Notes: generated by a model from the sequence alone, not told the origin. A stretch of 64,000 nucleotides of DNA from Cytobacillus firmus (GCF_023715565.1 NZ_JAMBOJ010000023.1:1-64000); one strand, 5' to 3'. Counted from the stretch's first letter, positions 50,521-59,407 are shown. Made by a program: numbers and translations.

Positions 50521-51654
50521 CTTGTCTTTAGTCAGTTTTTCAGTTGGAAGAGTTATGCTGAACACGGTCCAGTCTGATTCGGTGTCGCAGGTCAGAGTCC
50601 CTTGATGTTTTTCAATTATCTCTCTGCAAACAAACAGGCCAAGCCCCGTTCCAAGTGTTTTTGTTGTAACAAAAGGCTCAAAAATAGAATTAACCAGGTG
50701 ATCCGGAATTCTCGGTCCATTGTTGGAAATATCCAGCTTTATATGGCCATCCGAAGCCCATTTGCTTTTAATACGGATGACAGGGTCGCTGCGGTACTGT
50801 GTAAGCACGTCAATGGCATTGAAGATAATATTAATGAAGACTTGACGGATTTCATCTGCATATCCAACCAAATAGATTTCATCTTTCATATCATGAAGTA
50901 TCGTAACCTTTCCATCCAGAATACTGGGATACAAAAATATCAGGACTTCATCTATTAAATCATTTAAAGAGAAAGCAATTTTTTCTTTTCCGATCAGTTC
51001 CTTTTTAGAGAGAAGCAGGAATTGTGAAATTCTAAAATTCAGCTGCTCCAGTTCATTTGAAATAATATCTAAATACTTCATAGAAGGATTCTCGGATTTT
51101 AACAGCTGTATAAACCCTTGTACAGATGTAAGCGGATTTCTGAATTCATGAATAAAGCTTGAAGTCATCTGGCCCAGCAGCGTTAATCTATCTTTATGGG
51201 TGGAATCGATAAATTGTGTTTTTTCCTTTATAATCTGATCTTTGGCGTCTGTATATCTGGACACAGCATGATATAAAAATTTATCGAAACAATAACCGAT
51301 TTTTTCGTACTGTCTCTGGAGATCATGAAAATGTATTTTGGAACGATTCAATATATTGAGAATGATCGTTCTTCCAAGATTGACATTATAAACAAAATCT
51401 CCAATATTAATATCTGCTTTTACTCGCTGTTCAGCGACAGAGTAGGCCAGTTTCTGAATATAGTCTTCAAGTTCTTTCCCATCTTTTAGCAATATTTGAA
51501 TAACTAATTGGTACATAGCGTCGCCGTTATCTTTGATTTTATCTTTAAAGGGATCATCCCTATTTATGAGTATTTTATCGTTCCATTCCCTTAAAAGGTT
51601 CTCTCTTTCCGTCTGAAGCAGCTCCAAAATGGCATTATTTGTTTCAATCGTCAT
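50515..51654 (-). CDS. Cytosolic sensor histidine kinase with RsbR-like N-terminus
   Basis: A 379-residue kinase without membrane segments. Residues 1-145 are helical and resemble the RsbRD/RsbR N-terminal sensor type (LLQTERENLLREWNDKILINR...). The HisKA segment has the histidine in SSFIHEFRNPLTSVQGFIQLL (near 167), as in sporulation kinases, followed by N-box FINIIFNAIDVL and G-box GTGLGLFV. No response regulator is adjacent, so it is an orphan and could feed a phosphorelay. The ATG at 51654 follows GGAGGAT. Confidence 0.82.
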   Translation of the reverse strand: MTIETNNAILELLQTERENLLREWNDKILINRDDPFKDKIKDNGDAMYQLVIQILLKDGKELEDYIQKLAYSVAEQRVKADINIGDFVYNVNLGRTIILNILNRSKIHFHDLQRQYEKIGYCFDKFLYHAVSRYTDAKDQIIKEKTQFIDSTHKDRLTLLGQMTSSFIHEFRNPLTSVQGFIQLLKSENPSMKYLDIISNELEQLNFRISQFLLLSKKELIGKEKIAFSLNDLIDEVLIFLYPSILDGKVTILHDMKDEIYLVGYADEIRQVFINIIFNAIDVLTQYRSDPVIRIKSKWASDGHIKLDISNNGPRIPDHLVNSIFEPFVTTKTLGTGLGLFVCREIIEKHQGTLTCDTESDWTVFSITLPTEKLTKDKS

Positions 51655-51840
51655 TTTATCCTCCACTTTTTCATAGTAACACTTAACCAATAAATTTCGA
51701 TAGAATTTTGTAAAATCCTCTGTTAAATTTATGGAAAATATCAGTAATTTTTTCCCTGAAGATTATGCCCAACTCGTGACTAAATGCACAGTCATTTTTT
51801 CGATATAATTGGTATAGTTAAAGAAAAGCTGGTTTTTAAT

Positions 51841-51870
51841 TTGAAATATTGTCATAATTTCTTTTATAAT
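51841..51870 (+). promoter_or_regulatory. Promoter of the XRE regulator gene
   Basis: TTGAAA, 18 nt, TATAAT, followed 10 nt later by a 16-bp palindrome. Confidence 0.6.
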
Positions 51871-51879
51871 ATAAAGGCA

Positions 51880-51895
51880 GGTGTAAATTTACACC
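51880..51895. promoter_or_regulatory. Perfect 16-bp palindromic operator
   Basis: GGTGTAAATTTACACC is an exact palindrome covering the likely transcription start, 26 nt before the TTG start of the helix-turn-helix gene. It is well placed for autorepression. Confidence 0.6.
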
Positions 51896-51921
51896 AACAA
51901 CAAAAAAGGAATGAAGCTGCA

Positions 51922-52392
51922 TTGACTAGAGATGAAATTATACTGAAAGTTTCAGATAAGATACGTCTTATTCGGACAGAGGCCGGATACACACAGGATA
52001 AGATGGCCGAAATTATTGGCGTTTCAAAAAAGACCCTGGTTCAAATAGAGAAAGGGCGAGCGGAGGCAGGCTGGTCCACAGTAGTAGCTGTTTGTGCATT
52101 ATTCAGAGAAACGGAAACAGTCCGGTTTTTGTTTGGAAATGAACCGCTTGAAGTCCTTGAGACTATTGCCAGAGAAGGAATCGATTATAGGAAGGAAAAG
52201 ACTCTTGGCGGAAAGCTCTGGTGGCGGGAAATTAAGAGAAGAAACGGCTTGATTCTTCAGCAAAACATCATCAGCCAGCACTACAGGATTATTGACCAGG
52301 ATCATTTTAGAATTTACAGCAGTTTCGATGAAATGTCTTCAAAAGAACGGTTTGAGGAGCTGGCAGCAGAGAATAAAGATCTTCAACAATAA
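51922..52392 (+). CDS. XRE-family transcriptional regulator
   Basis: A 156-residue protein with an N-terminal XRE helix-turn-helix (KIRLIRTEAGYTQDKMAEIIGVSKKTLVQIEKGRAEAGWSTVVAVCALF, residues 10-58) and a unique C-terminal region with TLGGKLWWREIKRRNGLILQQNIISQHYRIID (about 93-124). Start is taken as TTG 51922; AAAGGA lies 11 nt upstream, so it is not certain. The palindrome upstream suggests autoregulation. The target is unknown. Confidence 0.72.
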   Translation: MTRDEIILKVSDKIRLIRTEAGYTQDKMAEIIGVSKKTLVQIEKGRAEAGWSTVVAVCALFRETETVRFLFGNEPLEVLETIAREGIDYRKEKTLGGKLWWREIKRRNGLILQQNIISQHYRIIDQDHFRIYSSFDEMSSKERFEELAAENKDLQQ

Positions 52393-52422
52393 AGAAAAGC
52401 AGCCGCCGGGCTGCTTTTCTAT
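52391..52422. terminator. Bidirectional terminator
   Basis: AGAAAAGCAGCC and GGCTGCTTTTCT are exact inverted arms around GCCG, between convergent genes. Confidence 0.88.
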
Positions 52423-52423
52423 T

Positions 52424-52960
52424 TTACGGATTTTGCAGATTTACCTTATCTTTTGCTATAAGCACCGGGCAAGGAGCATTTTTGGCAATTTTTGTACTGG
52501 TGCTCCCAAGGAACATCTCTTTAATTCCGCCTTTGCCTGAGTTTCCTACAATAATTAAATCAGCGTTTTCGGCCACTGCATATTCACATATGCTTTCTGC
52601 CGCACTTCCCTCAATAACCTCGAACTTAGCATTGATATTATAAGGTTCAAGAATTTCCTTTGCATTGAAAAAAGTATTGTCAACACTATGCTTAACTCTC
52701 GCGTGTGTATTGGAAGAGGATTCATCATGATATACCGGAAGAGGAGGAATCTGAATCCCTTCAAGCAGATAGCCGTTTGTTCTAACAGGCTCTACCGCTT
52801 TTTCATTATTTATGGGAATATTTTCAACTGTTTCTTCAAAAACCTGAGCAACCAGGAGCTGAGCTTCAGGATTTTGTTTAACTAATCCTATTGCCAATGT
52901 CAATGCCTGTCTGCTTCCGTCTGAATCATCATAGCCCAATACAATTTTATTAAAATTCAT
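52424..52960 (-). CDS. Universal stress protein (UspA family, NhaX-like)
   Basis: A 178-residue UspA-fold protein (start NFNKIVLGYDDSDGSRQAL). The ATP-binding pattern IVGNSGKGGIKEMFLGSTSTKIAKNAPCPVLI (near 138-169) matches G-2x-G-9x-G(S/T). Length and chromosomal neighbourhood resemble NhaX. The ATG at 52960 follows AAGGAGTGATC. It probably responds to stress or energy state; no sigma factor site was recognised. Confidence 0.87.
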   Translation of the reverse strand: MNFNKIVLGYDDSDGSRQALTLAIGLVKQNPEAQLLVAQVFEETVENIPINNEKAVEPVRTNGYLLEGIQIPPLPVYHDESSSNTHARVKHSVDNTFFNAKEILEPYNINAKFEVIEGSAAESICEYAVAENADLIIVGNSGKGGIKEMFLGSTSTKIAKNAPCPVLIAKDKVNLQNP

Positions 52961-53280
52961 AATGATCACTCCTTCTTATAATAAGGAAACTTATTGTTTA
53001 TATACCCTCCGCTGTGAAGAGTAAATCATAAAAATACAAGAGTGCTTGAAAACACAATACCCCCATAAAAAATGACCGGGCTCCGTAAATTCTAATGCGC
53101 ATTTTCAGCATAGAGAAGTGTAACATTGAGAATATCAGGGTAATTTTATATGACCTTCAGAAATGAGCATGGAAACAAATATTATTAAAAACATATTTTT
53201 TGAAGTTATGCTGTTATCGGTGTAATCTGAAGACTTCCGAACAAATGTAAATTATTATTCAGCAAGAATTTGGAGGAAAT
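52961..53280. other. Intergenic region, no feature recognised
   Basis: A 320-bp gap between the divergent universal stress protein and PBP genes. Apart from the ribosome site at its right end, no repeat, hairpin or convincing promoter was seen. Confidence 0.45.
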
Positions 53281-55401
53281 ATGAGAAAGAAACCATCAGG
53301 TATTAAAAAGTTTCAGTCAACTTGGAATAAGCTGCACATGACACAGGTATCCATATTGCTTGCATCTACTTTGGTCCTGGCTTCTTTAAGCTTCGTCTAT
53401 TTTTCATATAAGGATGCGGATATCAGTGCACTCGAAGCAGGGCTTGCACAATCCACAGTCATTTATGACGCTGATGGGGAAGTAGCCAGCAAGATCTCTG
53501 CAAATAAAAATGAAGGCATTTCCATTGATCAAATTCCAGATCATATGAAGAATGCTGTAATTGCAATTGAAGACCACCGCTTTTATCAACACGGTGGCAT
53601 CGATTTAAAAGGAATAGGCAGGGCCTTCTTTACAAACTTGAAAGCAGGCGGAATAGTCGAGGGCGGCAGTACGCTTACCCAGCAGCTGACCAAAAATGCT
53701 CTATTATCTGCAGAAAAATCATACAAAAGAAAACTGGAAGAATTCTTCCTGGCTCTTGAAATTGAAAAAGAATACAGCAAAGATGAAATTCTTCAAATGT
53801 ATTTAAATCAGGTTTATTTCGGAGAAGGCGCATGGGGGATTAAACGTGCGGCGATGAAGTACTATGGAAAAGAGGTTGAGGATCTCTCTGTTAGTGAAGC
53901 AGCACTGCTTGCAGGGCTGGTTAAGGCCCCATCAGCCATCAATCCTTACCAAAATGAAGAAAAGGCAATTGAGAGAAGGAATACCGTCCTTGACCGTATG
54001 AAAGAACACAACTTTATTACTGAAAAGGAATGGGAAAAAGCAAAAAATGAAAAGCTTGTTTTTGAAGACAGCGGCGGTGATCCCTTTAAAGGGAAATATC
54101 CATATTATGTAGACGTGGTTCTGGAAGAGGCGATTAATAAATATAATATTTCGCTTGATGAGCTTTTAAGTGACGGGTATCAAATATATACAGAGCTTGA
54201 TCAGGATATGCAGAGCAGTGTAGAAGAAACCTACACAAATGATCAATTATTTCCTAAAGGTACTGGAGACCAGCAGGTTCAAAGCGGAGCCGTACTGCTG
54301 GATCCAAAGAATGGCGGAATCCGTGCTCTTGCAGGCGGAAGAGGTGAACATACCCTTCTCGGTCATAACCGTGCCGTTCATAAAGTTGGCCAGCCCGGAT
54401 CGACCATGAAGCCGATTGTTCCATACACAGCAGCACTGGAGGCGGACTGGAAGATCACAGATGAACTTAAAGATGAAAGAATGACATTCGGCAAAGATTA
54501 TGAGCCGAATAACTATAATGGCCAGTTCCGTGGAAAGGTACCAATGTATGAAGCGGTAAAGGACTCTTTAAATGTTCCTGCTGTATGGCTTTTGGATGAG
54601 ATTGGTGTGGACAAAGGGGTAGATGCGGCGAAGAGGTTTGGCATACCTGAAGAAGCCATCAATCAAAATCTTGCTCTTGCTCTCGGAGGCACAAGTGCTG
54701 GTGTTTCACCTCTGACCATGGCACAGGCATATGCTGTATTTGCAAATGGCGGCGAGAGGCCGGAAGCACACTCCATTTCAAAAATAGTTGATAAAGATGG
54801 AGTCACTGTAGCAGAGTGGCAAGGTGAGAATACAAGAGTCATCTCCAAGGATGTTGCAGATAAAATGACAACCATGCTTCTTGGTGTAGTTCAGCATGGT
54901 ACAGGGAAAGCTGCCCAAATACCAGGCAGGGAAGTCGCAGGGAAAACAGGCAGTACACAAATGACCATTGAAGGCATTGACGGAGTTAAAGATCAATGGT
55001 TTGTCGGCTACACACCACAGCTGGTAGGCGCTGTTTGGGTTGGCCATGATAAGACAGATGCGAATAATTATCTTACTACCTCGAGCAGTGAAGGTACGGC
55101 TCCGATATTCAGGGCAATCATGTCAGAAGCCCTGAAAAATCAGGAAGCAGAGTCATTTAATGTCCCTCATATTTCAGGTCTGATGGAACAGAGGCGAAAG
55201 GAGCAGCAAAGAAAAGCCTGGGAAGAAAACATAAAGAAAGAAACAGATAAAATAAAAGAAAAAATTGAAAAAGAAAAAGGGAAATGGAAAGAAAAATGGA
55301 ATAAAGGAAAAGAAAAACACAACAAGAAAGATAAAAAGGAAGATAAAAAGAAAGAAAAACCAAAAGATAAAAAGAAAGATAAAGAAAAGAAGCATGATTA
55401 A
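53281..55401 (+). CDS. Class A penicillin-binding protein (PBP1A type)
   Basis: A 706-residue bifunctional peptidoglycan synthase. One membrane segment is at about 21-43. The glycosyltransferase domain (about 60-235) has EDHRFYQHGGID with the catalytic glutamate, and GGSTLTQQLTKN. The transpeptidase domain (about 330-610) has STMK (serine near 379), SLN (near 437) and KTGS (near 560). The last 80 residues are a Lys/Glu-rich low-complexity tail. It polymerises and crosslinks cell wall at the outer membrane face. GGAGG precedes the ATG and a terminator follows. Confidence 0.92.
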   Translation: MRKKPSGIKKFQSTWNKLHMTQVSILLASTLVLASLSFVYFSYKDADISALEAGLAQSTVIYDADGEVASKISANKNEGISIDQIPDHMKNAVIAIEDHRFYQHGGIDLKGIGRAFFTNLKAGGIVEGGSTLTQQLTKNALLSAEKSYKRKLEEFFLALEIEKEYSKDEILQMYLNQVYFGEGAWGIKRAAMKYYGKEVEDLSVSEAALLAGLVKAPSAINPYQNEEKAIERRNTVLDRMKEHNFITEKEWEKAKNEKLVFEDSGGDPFKGKYPYYVDVVLEEAINKYNISLDELLSDGYQIYTELDQDMQSSVEETYTNDQLFPKGTGDQQVQSGAVLLDPKNGGIRALAGGRGEHTLLGHNRAVHKVGQPGSTMKPIVPYTAALEADWKITDELKDERMTFGKDYEPNNYNGQFRGKVPMYEAVKDSLNVPAVWLLDEIGVDKGVDAAKRFGIPEEAINQNLALALGGTSAGVSPLTMAQAYAVFANGGERPEAHSISKIVDKDGVTVAEWQGENTRVISKDVADKMTTMLLGVVQHGTGKAAQIPGREVAGKTGSTQMTIEGIDGVKDQWFVGYTPQLVGAVWVGHDKTDANNYLTTSSSEGTAPIFRAIMSEALKNQEAESFNVPHISGLMEQRRKEQQRKAWEENIKKETDKIKEKIEKEKGKWKEKWNKGKEKHNKKDKKEDKKKEKPKDKKKDKEKKHD

Positions 55402-55413
55402 TAATTTTATTTA

Positions 55414-55448
55414 CGAGTACAGTTAAAAACTGTACTCGTTTTTTTTAA
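55414..55448 (+). terminator. PBP gene terminator
   Basis: CGAGTACAGTT and AACTGTACTCG around AAA, followed by T8. Confidence 0.9.
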
Positions 55449-55622
55449 AAGGAGGCTGGGACAGAACTAAATTGTCCGTTGTTAAAGCCGAATGATTTCT
55501 ATTTTAAAAAGTAATAAAAATAAAAAAAACGAACTATTACGAAACTCTAAATCAGAATTTCGAATAATAGTTCGTTTTTTTCTTTGGTCGAAATGCTTTT
55601 GTCCCAGCCCCTTTTTTTAAAA
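55449..55622. repeat. Complete nested-palindrome repeat with GGCTGGGACA ends
   Basis: Inverted ends AAAAGGAGGCTGGGACAGAA and (complement of) CTTTTGTCCCAGCCCCTTTT enclose an inner hairpin whose arms AAACGAACTATT and AATAGTTCGTTT lie near 55525-55578. A partial copy is at 1-127. The right end merges with the ribosome site of the methyltransferase gene. MITE-like, about 170 bp, no ORF. Confidence 0.65.
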
Positions 55623-55636
55623 GGGGGTCATCTAAC

Positions 55637-56383
55637 GTGGCAGAAAAATTCTATGATGAACTAGCAGAAGAGTATCACTTGATATTTGAGAATTGGGATC
55701 GTGCCATAGCTAGGCAGGGTAATGTATTAGATAACCTTTTATCCGCAGAAGGCATAATAAAACCATCATCTCTATTGGATTGTTCATGCGGAATAGGGAC
55801 TCAGACATTAGCTCTGGCCAAAAAGGGGTACAAAATAACCGCATCCGACATTAGCCGAAAGTCTATTGAAAGGGCAAAAAGAGAAGCAGAACAGAGACAG
55901 CTGAAGATCCCTTTTTTTCAGGCAGACATGAAGGAGTTGTCATCTGTCTATAATGAAACTTTCCAGGCCATCCTCTCTATGGATAATGCATTGCCCCATC
56001 TTACCGATGAAAATGAATGCATTAAGGCCCTTAAAGAAATCTACAGTCTACTCAGCGGGGAAGGCATTTTTCTTTTTTCTATCAGAAATTATGATGAAAT
56101 ACTAAAAGAAAGGCCGTCATCCACCTTGCCTGCAAAAAGGAATCACACTATAACCTTCCAACTATGGGATTGGCAGCAGCACTCTGATATTTATAATTTA
56201 AAGCATTTTACAATGGTGGAAAAGGATGGGGAATGGTCTGTGTCTGAAAGAGATTCTCAGTATAGGGCCTATCGAAGGGAAGATTTAAATCAGCTTCTGC
56301 ACAAAGCCGGTTTTCGGCAGGTGAAATGGCTGCTCCCTGAGGAGTCTCCATTTTATCAGCCAATTGCTATTGCATACAAATAA
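55637..56383 (+). CDS. Class I SAM-dependent methyltransferase
   Basis: A 248-residue Rossmann-fold methyltransferase. Motif I is LLDCSCGIGTQTLALA (near 48), the acidic loop is ITASDISRKSIERA (near 72), motif II is QAILSMDNALPHL (near 118). It resembles glycine/sarcosine or small-molecule methyltransferases; the acceptor is not evident. It starts at GTG, with AAGGGGGTC upstream contributed by the edge of the repeat element. A terminator follows at once. Confidence 0.82.
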   Translation: MAEKFYDELAEEYHLIFENWDRAIARQGNVLDNLLSAEGIIKPSSLLDCSCGIGTQTLALAKKGYKITASDISRKSIERAKREAEQRQLKIPFFQADMKELSSVYNETFQAILSMDNALPHLTDENECIKALKEIYSLLSGEGIFLFSIRNYDEILKERPSSTLPAKRNHTITFQLWDWQQHSDIYNLKHFTMVEKDGEWSVSERDSQYRAYRREDLNQLLHKAGFRQVKWLLPEESPFYQPIAIAYK

Positions 56384-56409
56384 AAAAAGGCCATTCGGCC
56401 TTTTTTTAT
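56384..56409 (+). terminator. Intrinsic terminator
   Basis: AAAAAAAGGCC and GGCCTTTTTTT around ATTC. Confidence 0.85.
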
Positions 56410-56418
56410 AGAAATAAT

Positions 56419-56490
56419 TTAGAATAACCAGTTGATTAGTGCGCCAATTACCACTATCGCTCCAACTATCATAAAAATTGTACGTATCAT
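56419..56490 (-). CDS. Putative 23-residue membrane peptide
   Basis: A short ORF starting MIRTIFMIVGAIVVIGAL and ending INWLF: a single hydrophobic helix after one arginine. GGAG lies about 10 nt upstream of the ATG. It fits the size class of Bacillus single-span small proteins, but no family was recognised. Confidence 0.5.
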   Translation of the reverse strand: MIRTIFMIVGAIVVIGALINWLF

Positions 56491-56529
56491 CTTTTTTTCA
56501 CTCCATTCACTCTGCAATAAAATAGTCAA

Positions 56530-56853
56530 TTATAGCTGAATTGTTTCAGCAGTATTGATTAAGCGTTTCTCTGACATGCGAAGCACAGAAACGTGGTTGC
56601 TGCACATATCTTTGATATGATCCAGATGGCTCTGGACTTCAGGTCCTTCCACAATGATCTTCAGACTCGTCTGCGGTTGAACTGTTAAAAGGAATGACAC
56701 TAATTTAGAAAGGCTTGAGGCATCCACCGCTTTGTGTTTGCTGTAGAGATAGGTGGTGCCTTCAAACTGTTTGGATGCCTGGTAAATTTCAAGCATTTTC
56801 TTCATTGTGAACTTGTTTTGAACTAATACATTAGTAGAAATAATTTCTTTCAT
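56530..56853 (-). CDS. HPr-like protein without the active-site histidine
   Basis: A 107-residue protein with the HPr-type fold pattern (YLYSKHKAVDASSLSKLVSFLLTVQPQTSLKIIVEGPEVQSHLDHI corresponds to the strand-helix-strand of HPr around the Ser-46 region). The GxHARP active-site segment is replaced by VQNKFTMKKMLEIYQ, so phosphotransfer is unlikely. The serine at the HPr Ser-46 position may be kept (DASSLSKL). Probably a regulatory relative of HPr; function unknown. AAAGGAG precedes the ATG. Confidence 0.6.
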   Translation of the reverse strand: MKEIISTNVLVQNKFTMKKMLEIYQASKQFEGTTYLYSKHKAVDASSLSKLVSFLLTVQPQTSLKIIVEGPEVQSHLDHIKDMCSNHVSVLRMSEKRLINTAETIQL

Positions 56854-57108
56854 TTTAAAAATCTCCTTTTAAAAAATATTTTATATATTAATTGATTAAT
56901 GATGTGGTTGTATTATGGATTTACCCCGGTGACCACAACCGTAAACCACCTGGTTCCAAGTGTGAATAATTACCTTTTTAATTCATGCGCATTTAGGGAT
57001 GAGGTACCATCAGTCTGCAGAAGGAGATTAAAACCATCAAAAGCCGCTTTATCAAATGTTTTTAGCAATTTATAGTAGGGATATAAACAGGGAACTGAGG
57101 TAAGAGGG
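56854..57108. other. Intergenic region, no feature recognised
   Basis: A 255-bp gap holding divergent promoters for the HPr-like and MFS genes; GTGACCACAACCGTAAACCACCTGGTTCC contains only a weak imperfect palindrome. Confidence 0.35.
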
Positions 57109-58395
57109 ATGAAGAAATTCAAAGGGATTTTTCAAAATGCCAATTATGTGAAATTGTTTTTCGCTAACTTTACTTCTCAGATGGGCAGCACGATTGGTTT
57201 AACTGCTTTTATGTTTTATTTATTGGATCGTTTCTCGGAACAGCCGTTTTACGCCACATTAACTGAATTGATGTTCTCTGTTCCGACCCTGGCGGTGTTT
57301 TTTTTAGTTGGAGTGTTTGCGGATAGGATGGATCGCCAGAAAATAGCTTATCATTGTGATTGGATCAGCGCGTTTTTATCAATTGTGCTTTTTCTGACTA
57401 TTATTATTGGCTGGATGCCGCTCGTATTTGCAGTATTGTTCCTGAGGAGTGCCATTCAGAAATTCTTCTTTCCCGCTGAACATGCAATGATCCAAGGCAT
57501 TTTGAAAAATGAAGATTATACAACTGCTGCAGGCCTTAATCAGGTTGTAATGAGCCTTTTCATGCTTTTCGGAAACGGACTTGGCATTTTTGCATATTGG
57601 ACAGTGGGAGTATATGGGGCGATTGTGGCTGATGCACTTACCTTTATCATTAGTGCGTTATTAATAAAATCCTGCTGTATACCAGAAGAAGTCCGTCTGC
57701 CAAATGGCACACATGGGCTTAAAGACTTGAATATCCCGCTTGTCTTTAAGGACTTTAATACGGGGATAAAATATATTCTTCAGCACAAATTATTATCTGC
57801 CTTGCTTGTGGGCTTCTTCGTTTTCGGAGTGGTAAACGGCGGATTTTCAGTCATGCCTATTTTTATGCTGAAATATAAGCTTGAGCCGCAATCCTATGAG
57901 GAATATTCAGTCTTGCTCGGAATAACATTTGGGATTGGCGTTCTGCTTGGCAGCTTTGTTGCCTCCTTGCTTACTCAAAAATTTAAACTTTATCAGCTAA
58001 TCATTGCCGGATTGCTGTTATCCGGAAGCTTCATCATTGCTGCCTCTTTTGCAGAGAACACGTTTATTTTCCTAACTTTATTATTTGCTGCAGCTTTCGG
58101 GCTTCCTTTAGTGAATATTGCAATTGGCGGCTGGATGCCAAGTATTGTGGATCCGAAGATGATGGGAAGAGTACAGGGCTGGATAAGTCCATTAATGATG
58201 CTTTCTCAATCCATAACACTCGGGTTTATTGCCATCAGCTTTCCGGGGTTCCTCAAAGTGGAAATGCTGTACTGGATGGTAGGCGGCTGTTTAGCACTTG
58301 TCGGTGTATTCTATAGCCTTGTTCTCCCGGGATTGACGAAAAAGTCAGAAAAAACAGGTGAAGCACATTCTTTGGAACAGACTGGTGCAGTATAA
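57109..58395 (+). CDS. MFS transporter, multidrug/siderophore-exporter type
   Basis: A 428-residue protein with 12 membrane segments. It has the loop 2-3 signature GVFADRMDRQKIAYHCD (near 66) and a shorter counterpart after segment 8 (LGSFVASLLTQKFK). It resembles EntS/YfiS-like drug or siderophore exporters. The start at 57109 has GAGGTAAGAGGG upstream. The substrate is unknown; neighbours give no clue. Confidence 0.82.
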   Translation: MKKFKGIFQNANYVKLFFANFTSQMGSTIGLTAFMFYLLDRFSEQPFYATLTELMFSVPTLAVFFLVGVFADRMDRQKIAYHCDWISAFLSIVLFLTIIIGWMPLVFAVLFLRSAIQKFFFPAEHAMIQGILKNEDYTTAAGLNQVVMSLFMLFGNGLGIFAYWTVGVYGAIVADALTFIISALLIKSCCIPEEVRLPNGTHGLKDLNIPLVFKDFNTGIKYILQHKLLSALLVGFFVFGVVNGGFSVMPIFMLKYKLEPQSYEEYSVLLGITFGIGVLLGSFVASLLTQKFKLYQLIIAGLLLSGSFIIAASFAENTFIFLTLLFAAAFGLPLVNIAIGGWMPSIVDPKMMGRVQGWISPLMMLSQSITLGFIAISFPGFLKVEMLYWMVGGCLALVGVFYSLVLPGLTKKSEKTGEAHSLEQTGAV

Positions 58396-58459
58396 TGTAA
58401 TAAAAGGAAGAAAGTCCCTGTATAGGGGCTTTTTAAATGTAAAAAATTTTATAATATAA

Positions 58460-58484
58460 TGAACCTTTTCATCTCTTGAACGTC
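58460..58484 (+). promoter_or_regulatory. ECF-type autoregulatory promoter of sigY
   Basis: TGAACC, 15 nt, CGTC matches the ECF sigma promoter layout (TGAAC-N16-CGTC), the type SigY uses on its own operon in B. subtilis. Confidence 0.62.
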
Positions 58485-58539
58485 TTATAGTGAAATCAAC
58501 AGGAAACAATGGGATGATAAGAAGAGAGGAAAGAAGCTG

Positions 58540-59103
58540 ATGGAGGAGAAAGACCTTATAGTAAGTGCCAAACGAGGCGATCAGCTCGCCTTTGCCATGC
58601 TTTTTAAAAATAACTATCCCTTTCTGGTAAAATATTTAATCAAAATCACAATGAATCCCGATGCAGCTGAAGAGCTTGCTCAGGAAACAATGGCCAAATG
58701 TGTTGAAAAAATCGGACTGTTTAATGGCAAATCGAAATTTTCCTCCTGGCTGATAACCATTGCGACAAATTTGTATATTGATCAGAAGCGAAAGTTAAAA
58801 AGAGAAAAAAGCTGGAAAGCACAGGAAGAGGTCTTCAGACGCATGCAATGGCATCTTGAAAGCCGAAATGAAGAATGGAATGATGCCTTATCCGCATTGG
58901 GAAAACTAAAAGACGAGATGAGGATACCTATTGTTCTTAAACATTATTATGGCTACTCGTATGAGGAAATAGGAAAAATGATGAATTTATCTTCAGGCAC
59001 AGTCAAATCAAGAGTGCACAATGGAATCATGTCTATTAGAGAGGAGTTGAAGCTTCATGGTGAACAGGAAAGCGCTGCAGCTGGAACAAGATCATCAAGA
59101 TGA
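58540..59103 (+). CDS. sigY: ECF sigma factor SigY
   Basis: A 187-residue ECF sigma factor. Region 2 (AKRGDQLAFAMLFKNNYPFLVKYLIKITMNPDAAEELAQETMAKCVEKI, 8-60) and region 4 (MRIPIVLKHYYGYSYEEIGKMMNLSSGTVKSRVHNGIMSIREEL, 127-170) are intact. Identity as SigY rests on the following genes, which match yxlC, yxlD and yxlE. It overlaps yxlC by 47 nt. An ECF promoter upstream implies autoregulation. Confidence 0.88.
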   Translation: MEEKDLIVSAKRGDQLAFAMLFKNNYPFLVKYLIKITMNPDAAEELAQETMAKCVEKIGLFNGKSKFSSWLITIATNLYIDQKRKLKREKSWKAQEEVFRRMQWHLESRNEEWNDALSALGKLKDEMRIPIVLKHYYGYSYEEIGKMMNLSSGTVKSRVHNGIMSIREELKLHGEQESAAAGTRSSR

Positions 59104-59407
59104 GAAATTATTTACTGCAGTCAAGGAGATAGAAGACGGATTGGAAACGCTGGAAGAAACCATCCCGGTTTATACACCTGATCTGCAATTTTTTGAGAAC
59201 TTAGTTGCAGAGCAAAAACAGGCAATGAAAAGGAAATTAATCAAGGAGTTAGCTATCTTCACTGTTGCAGCACTCCTCATTGTAACTTCAGTATTATTCA
59301 TGCTGTATCAGGTTCCATCTGTATTTTTTATTCTGCAGGGAGCTGTGACAATTTTCATTATGGCCTATAGCACAGTCAGCTTCGTGAAACAGGTGGATGG
59401 CACATGA
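59057..59407 (+). CDS. yxlC: YxlC-like protein, SigY anti-sigma component (DUF5345)
   Basis: A 116-residue protein with a soluble N-terminus containing TIPVYTPDLQFFENLVAEQKQ and two membrane segments (about 67-87 and 89-107). YxlC is part of the negative control of SigY in B. subtilis. The gene overlaps both neighbours, a sign of translational coupling. Confidence 0.8.
   Translation: MVNRKALQLEQDHQDEKLFTAVKEIEDGLETLEETIPVYTPDLQFFENLVAEQKQAMKRKLIKELAIFTVAALLIVTSVLFMLYQVPSVFFILQGAVTIFIMAYSTVSFVKQVDGT

Noticed and set aside
55200-55395. Purine-rich low-complexity tract and an antisense hydrophobic ORF
   Set aside because: It is the Lys/Glu-rich tail of the class A PBP read on the other strand; the antisense frame is a composition artefact.
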